Positions 14,614 to 22,674 of a stretch of DNA of 44,153 nucleotides are shown in pieces. The stretch is taken from the NCBI GenBank assembly GCA_019422065.1, contig JAHZEA010000018.1, forward strand, positions 1 through 44,153, given 5' to 3'. The position numbers and the translations under genes are program-made. The notes under the pieces were generated by a model. That model saw nothing but the letters and a program-made list of their open reading frames with translations. It was not told the origin of the DNA and did no database searches. How positions within the stretch are numbered: position 1 is the stretch's first letter; the number at the start of each line of letters is the position of its first letter. This DNA is from Lachnospiraceae bacterium. GTDB taxonomy: Bacteria > Bacillota > Clostridia > Lachnospirales > Anaerotignaceae.

Positions 14614-14982
14614 ATGATTCAACAGGAAAGTAGACTTAGAGTCGCTGACAATACAGGTGCAAAAGAAATCCTCTGCATCCGTGTTATGGGTGGTTCAACC
14701 AGAAGATATGCAGGAGTTGGAGATATAATAGTTTGCAGCGTTAAAGAAGCAACACCAGGCGGCGTTGTTAAGAAAGGTGACGTTGTAAAAGCAGTTGTAG
14801 TTAGAACAGTTAAGCCAATCGGAAGAGCTGATGGTTCTTATATCAGATTTGATGAAAACGCTGCCGTTATCATCAAGGACGACAAAAACCCAAGAGGCAC
14901 CCGTATATTTGGACCAGTTGCAAGAGAGCTTAGAGAGAAACAGTTCATGAAGATTCTTTCTCTTGCACCTGAAGTATTATAA
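14614..14982 (+). CDS. rplN: 50S ribosomal protein L14
   Basis: 122 residues, the usual length. L14 forms intersubunit bridges and is the docking site of the silencing factor RsfS. MIQQESRLRVADNTGAKEI and GTRIFGPVARELRE are family hallmarks. AAGGAGG precedes the ATG by 9 bases. Confidence 0.98.
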   Translation: MIQQESRLRVADNTGAKEILCIRVMGGSTRRYAGVGDIIVCSVKEATPGGVVKKGDVVKAVVVRTVKPIGRADGSYIRFDENAAVIIKDDKNPRGTRIFGPVARELREKQFMKILSLAPEVL

Positions 14983-14996
14983 GGGAGGTACATCAG

Positions 14997-15308
14997 ATGG
15001 CAAGCACAAAGCTTAAAACCGGCGACAAGGTTGTAGTTATAGCCGGAAAAGATAAAGGCAAAGAGGGTAAAATCCTTGTAGTTGACAGAAAAAAAGGCAG
15101 AGTAATTGTTGAAGGCGTTAACATGATTTCAAAGCATCAGAAACCAAACGCTGCTAACCAGCAGGGTGGTATCATTAAGAAAGAAAGCTTCATGGACGCT
15201 TCAAACGTTATGTACCTTCATAACGGAAAAGCTACAAGAATCGGCGCTAAAATCGAAAACGGCAAGAAAGTAAGAATAGCTAAGTCAACTGGCGAAGCTA
15301 TTGACTGA
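14997..15308 (+). CDS. rplX: 50S ribosomal protein L24
   Basis: 103 residues, an early assembly initiator with an N-terminal KOW motif (about 6-33, GDKVVVIAGKDKGKEGKIL). The spacing of 14 bases from rplN, with GGGAGG in between, shows the same operon. Nothing unusual was seen. Confidence 0.97.
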   Translation: MASTKLKTGDKVVVIAGKDKGKEGKILVVDRKKGRVIVEGVNMISKHQKPNAANQQGGIIKKESFMDASNVMYLHNGKATRIGAKIENGKKVRIAKSTGEAID

Positions 15309-15328
15309 TTTGGAAAGGAGGTACTTAC

Positions 15329-15868
15329 GTGAGCAGGTTAAAAGAATTCTATGATAAAGAAGTAGTAGAAGGAATGACTAAAAAGTTTAACTATAAAAAT
15401 GTAATGGCTGTACCAAAGCTTTCAAAAATAGTTATTAACATGGGCGTTGGCGAAGCTAAGGATAACGCTAAGGTACTTGACGGCGCTGTTAAAGACCTTA
15501 CAATTATCTCAGGTCAGAAGCCAATTATAACAAAGGCTAAAAAGTCAGTTGCGGCTTTCAAACTTCGTGAGGGCATGCCAATCGGCTGCAAAGTAACACT
15601 CAGAGGCGAGAGAATGTATGAGTTCGCTGACAGACTTATCAATATAGCTCTTCCACGTGTACGTGACTTTAGAGGTGTTAAAGCTAACAGCTTTGACGGC
15701 AGAGGTAACTACACAATGGGTATCAAAGAGCAGCTCATTTTCCCTGAAATCGAATATGATAAGGTAGACAAAATCAGAGGCATGGATATAATTTTCGTAA
15801 CAACTGCTGAAACAGACGAGGAAGGCAGAGAGTTACTCAGATTATTTGGTATGCCGTTCGAGAAATAA
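15329..15868 (+). CDS. rplE: 50S ribosomal protein L5
   Basis: 179 residues. L5 binds 5S rRNA and the P-site tRNA loop and contacts S13. Conserved stretches include PKLSKIVINMGVGEA, ITKAKKSVAAFKLREG and GRGNYTMGIKEQLIFPEI. The start is GTG 15329, 7 bases after AAGGAGG; no ATG is suitably placed. GTG starts recur in this operon. Confidence 0.98.
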   Translation: MSRLKEFYDKEVVEGMTKKFNYKNVMAVPKLSKIVINMGVGEAKDNAKVLDGAVKDLTIISGQKPIITKAKKSVAAFKLREGMPIGCKVTLRGERMYEFADRLINIALPRVRDFRGVKANSFDGRGNYTMGIKEQLIFPEIEYDKVDKIRGMDIIFVTTAETDEEGRELLRLFGMPFEK

Positions 15869-15881
15869 GGAGGGAAATATA

Positions 15882-16067
15882 ATGGCTAAAACTTCAATGA
15901 AAATTAAGCAGACAAGAAAACCTAAGTTTTCTACCAGAGCTTATACACGTTGCAGAATTTGTGGAAGACCACATTCTGTACTCAAAAAATTTGGAATCTG
16001 CCGTATTTGCTTCCGTGAGTTAGCTTATAAAGGACAGATACCTGGTGTTAAAAAAGCAAGCTGGTAA
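15882..16067 (+). CDS. rpsZ: 30S ribosomal protein S14, zinc-binding type (type Z)
   Basis: 61 residues, the short zinc form of S14 in the 30S head. The four cysteines C24, C27, C40 and C43 form two CxxC knuckles (CRIC ... CRIC). ATG 15882 lies after AAGGAGG; the in-frame ATG 15846 inside rplE would add residues unlike any S14. Zinc-type S14 is a known target for replacement by a zinc-free paralogue under zinc limitation; none is in this window. Confidence 0.98.
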   Translation: MAKTSMKIKQTRKPKFSTRAYTRCRICGRPHSVLKKFGICRICFRELAYKGQIPGVKKASW

Positions 16068-16088
16068 TAGGAAAGGAGGATTTTCAAC

Positions 16089-16490
16089 ATGTCAATGAGT
16101 GACCCAATCGCAGATATGCTTACAAGAATTAGAAACGGCAATACTGCAAAACACGATACAGTAGATGTACCTGTTTCAATAATGAAAAAAGCTATCGCTG
16201 ACATTTTAACTAACGAAGGTTACATCAAAGGATACGAGGTTATTGAAGATGGTGTTAAGAGCACTATGAGAATAACCCTTAAATATGGTAAAGACAAAAA
16301 CGAAAAAGTTATTACTGGTATTAAAAGAATTTCTAAGCCTGGTCTTAGAGTTTTTGCTGGTAAAGAAGAACTTCCTAAGGTACTTGGCGGTCTTGGAATA
16401 GCTATTATTTCAACAAGCAAGGGCGTTATGACTGATAAAGAAGCAAGAAAGTTAGGCATAGGCGGAGAAGTAGTTGCCTTTGTTTGGTAA
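16089..16490 (+). CDS. rpsH: 30S ribosomal protein S8
   Basis: 133 residues. S8 binds 16S helix 21 and in E. coli represses the spc operon. SDPIADMLTRIRNG at the start and the C-terminal STSKGVMTDKEARKLGIGGEV are diagnostic. The first ATG (16089) is 8 bases after AGGAGG; a second ATG two codons later is worse spaced. Confidence 0.98.
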   Translation: MSMSDPIADMLTRIRNGNTAKHDTVDVPVSIMKKAIADILTNEGYIKGYEVIEDGVKSTMRITLKYGKDKNEKVITGIKRISKPGLRVFAGKEELPKVLGGLGIAIISTSKGVMTDKEARKLGIGGEVVAFVW

Positions 16491-16524
16491 TTGATTGATA
16501 ATAGATTTAACGGAGGTGCAGAAC

Positions 16525-17067
16525 ATGTCAAGAATTGGTAGATTACCAATTGCTATACCAGCTGGCGTAGACATCAAGATTGGCGAAGGCAATCTTGTTA
16601 CAGTTAAAGGCCCAAAAGGTACTTTAGAGCGTAAGTTATCAGCTGACATGAACATCGCAATTGAAGACGGTCACGTAGTGGTTACAAGACCAAGCGACCT
16701 TAAGAGATTCAGAGAATTACACGGTTTAACAAGAACACTTATCGCCAACATGATTGAAGGCGTTACAAAAGGATTTGAAAAGACTCTTGAAATCAACGGT
16801 GTTGGTTACAGAGCAGCTAAACAGGGAAAGAAACTCGTTCTTACACTCGGTTATTCACACCTTGTTGAAATGATGGACCCTGAAGGCATCGAAACTGTAG
16901 TTGAAGGCCAGAACAAGATTATTGTTAAAGGTATCAGCAAAGAGAAAGTTGGACAGTTCGCTGCTGAAATCAGAACAAAACGTCCACCAGAGCCATACAA
17001 GGGCAAGGGTATTAAGTACGATTATGAACATATCAGACGTAAAGTTGGTAAGACCGGTAAGAAGTAA
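16525..17067 (+). CDS. rplF: 50S ribosomal protein L6
   Basis: 180 residues, a two-domain protein near the GTPase-factor site. MSRIGRLPIAIPAGV opens it, and RTKRPPEPYKGKGIKY lies near the end, both typical. CGGAGGTG is correctly placed for ATG 16525; the longer in-frame ATG 16495 begins before this site and is rejected. Confidence 0.98.
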   Translation: MSRIGRLPIAIPAGVDIKIGEGNLVTVKGPKGTLERKLSADMNIAIEDGHVVVTRPSDLKRFRELHGLTRTLIANMIEGVTKGFEKTLEINGVGYRAAKQGKKLVLTLGYSHLVEMMDPEGIETVVEGQNKIIVKGISKEKVGQFAAEIRTKRPPEPYKGKGIKYDYEHIRRKVGKTGKK

Positions 17068-17119
17068 TTAACTACTTATATCGGAAAGTGACTGATTTAT
17101 AGAAAGGTGTGAATTTCAC

Positions 17120-17488
17120 ATGATTACGAAGCCATCACGCGCAAAAGCTCGTATTAAGCGTCATTACAGAATTCGTAATAAAGTTAATGGCACAGCGCAG
17201 TGCCCAAGACTTGCTGTTTTTAGATCAAACAAACATATGTATGCACAGCTCATTGATGATGCTGCTGGCTGCACATTAGCAGCTGCTTCAACAATGGAAG
17301 CTGAAATTGCAAGCAAGCTTGAAACAACATCAAACATCGCAGCAGCTCAGGCTGTAGGCGAGGCTATAGCTAAAAAAGCTATTGAAAAAGGTATAACAGA
17401 GGCAGTTTTCGACCGCGGCGGTTATGTTTACCACGGCAAAGTTAAAGCATTGGCAGACGCAGCCCGCGAAGCTGGTTTACAATTCTAA
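17120..17488 (+). CDS. rplR: 50S ribosomal protein L18
   Basis: 122 residues. L18 brings 5S rRNA to the central protuberance with L5. The family pattern RLAVFRSNKHMYAQLIDD and the C-terminal FDRGGYVYHGKVKALADAAREAGL are complete. The ribosome binding site GAAAGGTG is weaker and a little farther from the ATG than in neighbouring genes. Confidence 0.98.
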   Translation: MITKPSRAKARIKRHYRIRNKVNGTAQCPRLAVFRSNKHMYAQLIDDAAGCTLAAASTMEAEIASKLETTSNIAAAQAVGEAIAKKAIEKGITEAVFDRGGYVYHGKVKALADAAREAGLQF

Positions 17489-17505
17489 GCGAGGAGGAAA
17501 TTACG

Positions 17506-18009
17506 TTGAAGAGAATCGATCCAAGTACACTCGATCTTAAGGATAACGTAGTAACTATCAACCGTGTTACTAAGGTTGTTAAGGGCGGTCGTACATTTAG
17601 ATTTGCAGCACTTGTTGTTGTAGGCGATGAGAACGGTCATGTTGGATGCGGTATTGGTAAAGCAGCAGAAATTCCTGACGCTATCCGCAAAGGCAAAGAA
17701 GACGCCATGAAAAATATAATTTATGTTGAAAGAAATGAAGTTGACAGCCTTTACCATGGCACAACAGGTACATTCGGAAGCGCAAGCGTAAGACTTATGC
17801 CTGCTGCAGAAGGTACTGGTGTTATCGCCGGCGGCCCGGCTCGTGCCGTATTAGAGCTTGCTGGTATCAGAAATATCAGAACAAAATCTTTAGGTTCAAA
17901 TAATAAGAGAAATGTAGTTAGCGCTACAATAGCAGGTTTAGCTAACATTACTACACCAGAGAGAGTAGCTAAGTTACGCGGTAAGACTGTTGAAGAAATT
18001 TTAGGCTGA
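17506..18009 (+). CDS. rpsE: 30S ribosomal protein S5
   Basis: 167 residues. S5 lies at the mRNA entry channel and affects fidelity; spectinomycin contacts its loop. VVKGGRTFRFAALVVVGD and KARE-like GKGKAAEIPDAI-type segments fit the family. It begins with TTG 17506, 8 bases after GAGGAGG, giving MKRIDPSTLDLKD; no ATG or GTG is in a suitable position. Confidence 0.97.
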   Translation: MKRIDPSTLDLKDNVVTINRVTKVVKGGRTFRFAALVVVGDENGHVGCGIGKAAEIPDAIRKGKEDAMKNIIYVERNEVDSLYHGTTGTFGSASVRLMPAAEGTGVIAGGPARAVLELAGIRNIRTKSLGSNNKRNVVSATIAGLANITTPERVAKLRGKTVEEILG

Positions 18010-18022
18010 GGAGGAATTTAAA

Positions 18023-18202
18023 GTGGCTGAAATTAAAATCACATTAGTGAAATCTACTATAGGTGCTATTCCGAAGCATAAAAAAACTGTTCAGGCTTTA
18101 GGCCTTAAGAAATTACATTCATCAGTTATTCAGCAGGATAACGCTGCCACAAGAGGTATGGTTAAACAGGTTAGCCACCTTGTTAAGGTAGAAGAAATTT
18201 AA
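18023..18202 (+). CDS. rpmD: 50S ribosomal protein L30
   Basis: 59 residues, found by reading the gap between rpsE and rplO. GTG 18023 follows GAGGAGG by 8 bases. The sequence runs MAEIKITLVKSTIGAIPKHK and includes VQALGLKKLHSSVIQQDN, the compact L30 fold. The stop at 18200-18202 is 17 bases before rplO. L30 is absent from some bacterial groups but usual in Firmicutes. Confidence 0.97.
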   Translation: MAEIKITLVKSTIGAIPKHKKTVQALGLKKLHSSVIQQDNAATRGMVKQVSHLVKVEEI

Positions 18203-18219
18203 TTTAAGGAGGTGCGACA

Positions 18220-18660
18220 ATGAAGTTAGGTGAATTAAGACCAGCTGAGGGTTCCAATGCTAAGGCTTGGAGAAGAGGCAGAGGTCACGCTTCAGGAAAC
18301 GGCAAAACAGCAGGCAGAGGCCATAAGGGACAGGGAGCTCGTTCAGGTTCAGGCGGAAAAGCAGGTTTTGAAGGCGGTCAGATGCCTCTTTACAGAAGAC
18401 TTCCTAAGAGAGGTTTCACATGCAGAAACACTAAAGAGATCGTAGGCATTAATGTTGCGGCTCTTAATATATTTGATAACGACGCAGTAGTTGATTTACA
18501 GGCATTAATCGAATCAGGTCTTGTTAAAAACCCAAGAGACGGCGTTAAAATTCTTGGCGTTGGTACACTTGAGAAAAAACTTACAGTTAAAATTAATCAG
18601 TTCAGCAAAACAGCAGTTGAGAAAATCGAGGCAGCAGGCGGAAAAGCTGAGGTGATCTAA
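18220..18660 (+). CDS. rplO: 50S ribosomal protein L15
   Basis: 146 residues. The Gly/Arg/Lys-rich N-terminal half (GRGHASGNGKTAGRGHKGQG, about 20-40) threads into 23S rRNA, followed by FEGGQMPLYRRLPKRGF and a globular C-terminal domain. Its stop codon directly abuts the TTG start of secY, a coupling typical of the spc region. Confidence 0.98.
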   Translation: MKLGELRPAEGSNAKAWRRGRGHASGNGKTAGRGHKGQGARSGSGGKAGFEGGQMPLYRRLPKRGFTCRNTKEIVGINVAALNIFDNDAVVDLQALIESGLVKNPRDGVKILGVGTLEKKLTVKINQFSKTAVEKIEAAGGKAEVI

Positions 18661-19920
18661 TTGATTAGATTGTTTGTAAACGCATGGAAGGTAAAGGAGA
18701 TTAGAAATAAAATCCTTTACACATTTGTAATACTTGCTATAATAAGATTAGGTGCGCATGTAGCACTTCCTGGCATTAGTGTTGCAGCTGTTAAGGCAGC
18801 TCAGGACTCAGCAAGTACAGGAACTCTTTATAACATTATAGCAGGTGGTTATAATTCCAGATGGTCTATATTCTCAATGGGTATCGGACCGTATATCAAT
18901 GCATCAATTATAATGCAGCTGCTTACAGTTGCCATACCGAAACTTGAGCAGTTGGCAAAAGAAGGCGAGGATGGCAGGAAAAAAATTTCCAGCTATACCC
19001 GTTATCTTACAGTTGTATTGGCAATAATCCAAGCTATAGGTATAACATTCAGCTACAGAAGTATGTTTACTTCATCAAGCGCTGTTATGTTAGCGTGCTC
19101 TGTTATTTCTCTTGTTGCAGGCTCAACATTCATTATGTGGCTTGCTGAGCAGATTACAAACAAGGGTATTACAAACGGTTCATCAATGATAATCTTTGTA
19201 AACATCGTTTCTAATCTTCCAAGCGGAATTACATCCCTTGTGTACTACGCACAGGGCGGAGACGCTATAGGAATAGCAAAAGTAGCAGCTGTGCTTATAC
19301 TGCTTTTGGCTGTTATTGTGTTTATTGTTATCGTACACGATGGCGAAAGAAGAATTCCTGTTCAGTATTCAGGTAAAATGATGGGCAGAAGAACATTTGC
19401 TGGTCAGTCAACATTTATGCCTATTAAGGTTAACACAGCTGGTGTTTTAGCTATCATTTTTGCTATCTCACTTGTGCAGTTCCCTGAAACTATAGGACAG
19501 TTCTTTACACCGGGCCCGACATATACAAAAATTATAGAAGCTCTTAGGCTTACATCACCTATAGGCGCTATACTTTATGTAGTTCTTATTATATTCTTTG
19601 CTTATTTCTATACCTCGATTGTTATTAATCCTAACCAGATAGCCGAGAATATGAAAAAGAACGGAGGTTTTATACCTGGTATAAGACCTGGTCAGCCTAC
19701 AAGTAACTTTATAACAAGAGTTGTAAACAGAGTAACATTTATCGGTGCTATTGCATTTGCGCTTATAGCTCTTGTACCACTTATACTTCAGTGGGTATTT
19801 GGACTTAATGTTGGTTTCGGCGGTACAACACTTATAATCGTTGTAGGTGTTGCACTTGATATAGTAAAAGCTATGGAATCACAGCTTCTTATGCGCCACT
19901 ACAAAGGATTCTTAAGTTAA
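18661..19920 (+). CDS. secY: SecY, protein-conducting channel subunit
   Basis: 419 residues with ten predicted membrane segments, the pore of the SecYEG translocon for SecA- and SRP-directed export. Family landmarks are GISVAAV near the N-terminus, MGIGPYINASIIMQLL, and the cytoplasmic loops containing GERRIPVQYSGK and ENMKKNGGFIPGIRPG. It starts with TTG 18661 directly after the rplO stop, with GAGGTGAT as ribosome binding site inside rplO. No ATG start fits the family N-terminus. Confidence 0.98.
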   Translation: MIRLFVNAWKVKEIRNKILYTFVILAIIRLGAHVALPGISVAAVKAAQDSASTGTLYNIIAGGYNSRWSIFSMGIGPYINASIIMQLLTVAIPKLEQLAKEGEDGRKKISSYTRYLTVVLAIIQAIGITFSYRSMFTSSSAVMLACSVISLVAGSTFIMWLAEQITNKGITNGSSMIIFVNIVSNLPSGITSLVYYAQGGDAIGIAKVAAVLILLLAVIVFIVIVHDGERRIPVQYSGKMMGRRTFAGQSTFMPIKVNTAGVLAIIFAISLVQFPETIGQFFTPGPTYTKIIEALRLTSPIGAILYVVLIIFFAYFYTSIVINPNQIAENMKKNGGFIPGIRPGQPTSNFITRVVNRVTFIGAIAFALIALVPLILQWVFGLNVGFGGTTLIIVVGVALDIVKAMESQLLMRHYKGFLS

Positions 19921-19936
19921 TTGATTACGGTTCAAA

Positions 19937-19958
19937 GGGAAATGCTTTGGCATTTCCC
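19937..19958 (+). other. Stem-loop between secY and adk
   Basis: GGGAAATGC (19937-19945) pairs perfectly with GCATTTCCC (19950-19958) across a TTTG tetraloop. A T6 run follows only 12 bases later, so it is not a standard terminator; it may be an attenuator or an mRNA processing or stability element. Confidence 0.65.
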
Positions 19959-19994
19959 CGCGGCCTTAAGTTTTTTGGAAAAGAGGGAAAGCTA

Positions 19995-20627
19995 ATGAAA
20001 TTGGTACTTATTGGCGCTCCTGCAGCAGGCAAGGGCACACAGGCAAGAAAACTTATTGCTAAGTACGGCCTTGCTTATATCTCAACAGGCGATATGCTTA
20101 GAGAGGAAGTAGCAAAGGGCTCAGAACTGGGACTTAAAGTTAAAGATATAATGTCTTCCGGAAGCCTTGTTTCTGACGACCTTATAATAGCTATTGTTAA
20201 AGAGCGTATTAAAGCTGATGACTGCAAGAGAGGATTTATATTAGATGGTTTCCCACGTACAGTAGTTCAGGCTGAAAAGCTTGACGAGCTTATAGGAAGC
20301 ATTGATAAGGCTATTTACATCAACTGCCCTGATGAAGCCCTTCTTGAAAGAATTACCGCAAGAGAAACATGTCCTAAATGCGGAGCTTCCTATAACAAAA
20401 TTTCAGTTCCTTCTAAAGTACCTGGTATCTGTGATGTATGCGGCGAGCACCTTACACAGAGAAAAGACGATACTGTAGAAGCCGGAAAAGCACGTCTTGC
20501 TACATTCCATGAACAGAGCGAACCTCTTGTAGCTTACTATAAGAAACAAGGTAATTTATTTGAGGTAGACGGAATGAGCGGCGTAGAAAATGTAACAAAC
20601 GCTATTTTCGCTGAGTTAGGGGACTGA
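19995..20627 (+). CDS. adk: Adenylate kinase
   Basis: 210 residues; interconverts ATP + AMP and 2 ADP. The P-loop is GAPAAGKGT (7-15), a variant of the usual GxPGAGKGT with Ala for the first Gly of the pair. STGDMLR and LDGFPRT AMP-binding motifs are present. The LID is the long zinc type, with CPKC and CDVC pairs as in Gram-positive Adk. ATG 19995 follows AGAGGGAAAG; the in-frame ATG 19947 lies inside the upstream hairpin and gives a non-family extension. It sits between secY and map as in most Firmicutes. Confidence 0.97.
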   Translation: MKLVLIGAPAAGKGTQARKLIAKYGLAYISTGDMLREEVAKGSELGLKVKDIMSSGSLVSDDLIIAIVKERIKADDCKRGFILDGFPRTVVQAEKLDELIGSIDKAIYINCPDEALLERITARETCPKCGASYNKISVPSKVPGICDVCGEHLTQRKDDTVEAGKARLATFHEQSEPLVAYYKKQGNLFEVDGMSGVENVTNAIFAELGD

Positions 20628-20631
20628 AAAA

Positions 20632-21378
20632 ATGGCTATAACTATTAAAACGGAAGAGCAAATTGAAAAAATGCGCGCAGCAGGAAAAATACTTGTAGAA
20701 CTTGATGCTGTGTTACATGAGCATATCAAGCCGGGAGTAACAACATTAGAGCTTGATACTATTGCTGAAAAGTTCATAAGAGACCGCGGCGCAATTCCAT
20801 CATTTAAGGGTTATGGCGGCTTTCCGGGTTCTATATGCACTTCGGTTAACGAGGTAATAGTACACGGCATACCCGGCAAGCGTAAGCTAAAAGAAGGCGA
20901 CATTATAAGTATAGATATGGGCTCCATTATTTACGGTTTTAATGGAGACTGTGCCAGAACTTATGGTGTGGGCGAAATTTCACCAGAAGACCAAAGGCTT
21001 ATTGATGTAACAAAACAAAGCTTTTTTGAAGGCATTAAATTTGCCAAAGTGGGCTGCCATTTATTTGATATATCTGCTGCAATACAGGATTATGTAGAAG
21101 GCAACGGATTTGGTGTTGTAAGGGATTATGTAGGCCACGGAATTGGCCGTCAAATGCATGAAGACCCGGCAATACCAAACTACAGACAGCGTGGCAGAGG
21201 CCCTAAACTTTTAAAAGGCATGTGCCTTGCTATTGAGCCTATGGTTACAGCCGGAACTTACGAGCTTAAAGTGCTTGATGACGATTGGACGGCTGTTACT
21301 CTTGATGGTAAAAACGCGGCACACTATGAGAATACTGTTTATATAACTGACGGTGAGCCTGAAATACTTACTTTATAA
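20632..21378 (+). CDS. map: Methionine aminopeptidase, type I
   Basis: 248 residues; removes the initiator methionine from new proteins in the cytosol. The five dimetal ligands are recognisable in ISIDMGS (Asp), NGDCART (Asp), GHGIGR (His), AIEPM (Glu) and HYENTV (Glu), and the substrate histidine is in VNEVIVHGIPG. It begins 4 bases after adk. No N-terminal zinc or SH3 extension is present. Confidence 0.97.
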   Translation: MAITIKTEEQIEKMRAAGKILVELDAVLHEHIKPGVTTLELDTIAEKFIRDRGAIPSFKGYGGFPGSICTSVNEVIVHGIPGKRKLKEGDIISIDMGSIIYGFNGDCARTYGVGEISPEDQRLIDVTKQSFFEGIKFAKVGCHLFDISAAIQDYVEGNGFGVVRDYVGHGIGRQMHEDPAIPNYRQRGRGPKLLKGMCLAIEPMVTAGTYELKVLDDDWTAVTLDGKNAAHYENTVYITDGEPEILTL

Positions 21379-21422
21379 TCTGTACAGACAGTAGATTTTA
21401 ATATACACTTTGAGGTGATGAA

Positions 21423-21689
21423 ATGGATTTTGAAACAGGTCAGATTGTCTTTTCCAAAAGCGGTCATGACAAAACCCTTCCTTTCATAGTAACAGCTGTC
21501 GACGGTGAGTATTTATACTTAGCAGATGGAAAAAACCGCCGGCTTGAGCACCCAAAACGTAAAAAAATCAAGCATGTACAAGGAACAAAACATGTCTGCG
21601 AAGATATAAAGAAAAAACTTGAGGAGAAAAGTTATCTGCTTGATGCAGATATCCTTAAGGCGATTAAAGAGTATTGCAAGGAAATGTAG
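21423..21689 (+). CDS. Small KOW-domain RNA-binding protein (L14e-like)
   Basis: 88 residues. A KOW/SH3-like beta-barrel covers about 4-50 (GQIVFSKSGHDKTLPFIV ... YLYLADGKNRRLEHPKRKK), followed by a charged helix. The family, annotated as KOW domain-containing RNA-binding or L14e/L6e/L27e-like protein, is characteristically found between map and infA in Clostridia, exactly as here. The role is unknown; ribosome association is inferred from the fold and position. GAGGTGATGAAATGG provides the start, and infA follows 12 bases after the stop. Confidence 0.88.
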   Translation: MDFETGQIVFSKSGHDKTLPFIVTAVDGEYLYLADGKNRRLEHPKRKKIKHVQGTKHVCEDIKKKLEEKSYLLDADILKAIKEYCKEM

Positions 21690-21701
21690 AGGAGGTTCTT
21701 T

Positions 21702-21920
21702 ATGTCTAAAGACGACGTAATTGAATTGGAAGGAACCGTTATAGAGAAATTACCAAATGCCATGTTTCAGGTAGAGCTTGAAAATGGACATAAAATATTA
21801 GCGCATATCTCAGGAAAGCTTAGAATGAATTTCATTAGAATACTTCCTGGAGATAAGGTTTTAATTGAAATGTCTCCATATGACCTTACAAAAGGCAGAA
21901 TAATTTGGAGAGCTAAGTAA
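21702..21920 (+). CDS. infA: Translation initiation factor IF-1
   Basis: 72 residues, a single S1/OB domain that occupies the 30S A site during initiation. VIELEGTVIEKLPNAMFQVELENGH and SPYDLTKGRIIWRAK are conserved throughout bacterial IF-1. AGGAGG lies 8 bases before the ATG. Confidence 0.98.
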   Translation: MSKDDVIELEGTVIEKLPNAMFQVELENGHKILAHISGKLRMNFIRILPGDKVLIEMSPYDLTKGRIIWRAK

Positions 21921-21948
21921 TAGAAGGATTTAGAAAGGAGAAATCACA

Positions 21949-22062
21949 ATGAAAGTTAGACCATCTGTTAAGCCTATGTGCGAAAAGTGCAGAGTTATTA
22001 AGAGAAAAGGCCGTGTAATGGTTATTTGTGAAAATCCAAAACACAAACAGAAACAAGGCTGA
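21949..22062 (+). CDS. rpmJ: 50S ribosomal protein L36, zinc type
   Basis: 37 residues, identified directly in the gap after infA. Zinc ligands C11, C14, C27 and H32 are all present (MCEKCR ... ICENPKHKQKQG), making this the C+ form. The ATG at 21949 follows AAAGGAG. Like the S14 in this operon, it depends on zinc. Confidence 0.98.
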   Translation: MKVRPSVKPMCEKCRVIKRKGRVMVICENPKHKQKQG

Positions 22063-22283
22063 TTTTAACTTGCGTTTTTTGCTTATGAGCAGGAAATTGT
22101 GGTTGTAATTATGGCTTTATTAGGGGTGCATGAAACCCCAAAAGCAAACTATGTTAAATCCGTCATTGATATTTAGGTATATTTTCAGAGCGGCTGGCAG
22201 ATGTTTAATCTGTATTTCTGTAAATTGCCCTAAAGAATAAATTGAATTTTCAGTAGAGTTTATTATGGAGGTGCAAAGTACAC
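22063..22283 (+). promoter_or_regulatory. Long rpmJ-rpsM spacer, possible leader of the alpha-operon segment
   Basis: 220 bases with no supportable gene. It contains a GGGGT-GCATGAA-ACCCC hairpin (22123-22139) and a longer imperfect fold around GGCAGATG ... TTGCC (22197-22239). No good promoter was seen. In E. coli the rpsM leader is the S4 target controlling rpsM-rpsK-rpsD-rpoA-rplQ, the same genes found here; similarity of function is inference only. Confidence 0.4.
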
Positions 22284-22655
22284 ATGGCACGTATCGCTGG
22301 TGTAGATTTACCAAGAGAAAAGCGCGTTGAAATAGGTCTTACTTATGTATATGGCATTGGACATTCAACAGCTGTTAAAGTATTAAAAAAAGCAGGCGTA
22401 AATCCTGATACAAGAGTTAGAGACCTTACAGACGACGAGGTTTCTAAAATCCGTGAAGCTATAGATGAAACACATACAACAGTAGAAGGTGACCTTAGAA
22501 GAGAAATCGCTCTTAACATCAAACGTCTTATGGAAGTTGGATGCTACAGAGGAATCCGTCACAGAAAAGGCCTTCCTGTAAGAGGACAGAAAACAAAGAC
22601 AAACGCTAGAACAAGAAAAGGCCCAAGAAAAACTGTTGCTAACAAGAAGAAATAA
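22284..22655 (+). CDS. rpsM: 30S ribosomal protein S13
   Basis: 123 residues. S13 contacts the P-site tRNA and L5 across the subunit interface. MARIAGVDLPREKRVEIGLTYVYGIG opens the protein (cut here by domain: helix-two-turn-helix region) and a basic C-terminal tail with GQKTKTNARTRKGP threads towards the tRNA. GGAGGTG precedes the ATG after the long leader. Confidence 0.98.
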   Translation: MARIAGVDLPREKRVEIGLTYVYGIGHSTAVKVLKKAGVNPDTRVRDLTDDEVSKIREAIDETHTTVEGDLRREIALNIKRLMEVGCYRGIRHRKGLPVRGQKTKTNARTRKGPRKTVANKKK

Positions 22656-22674
22656 GTAGGGAGGTTTACGTCAA

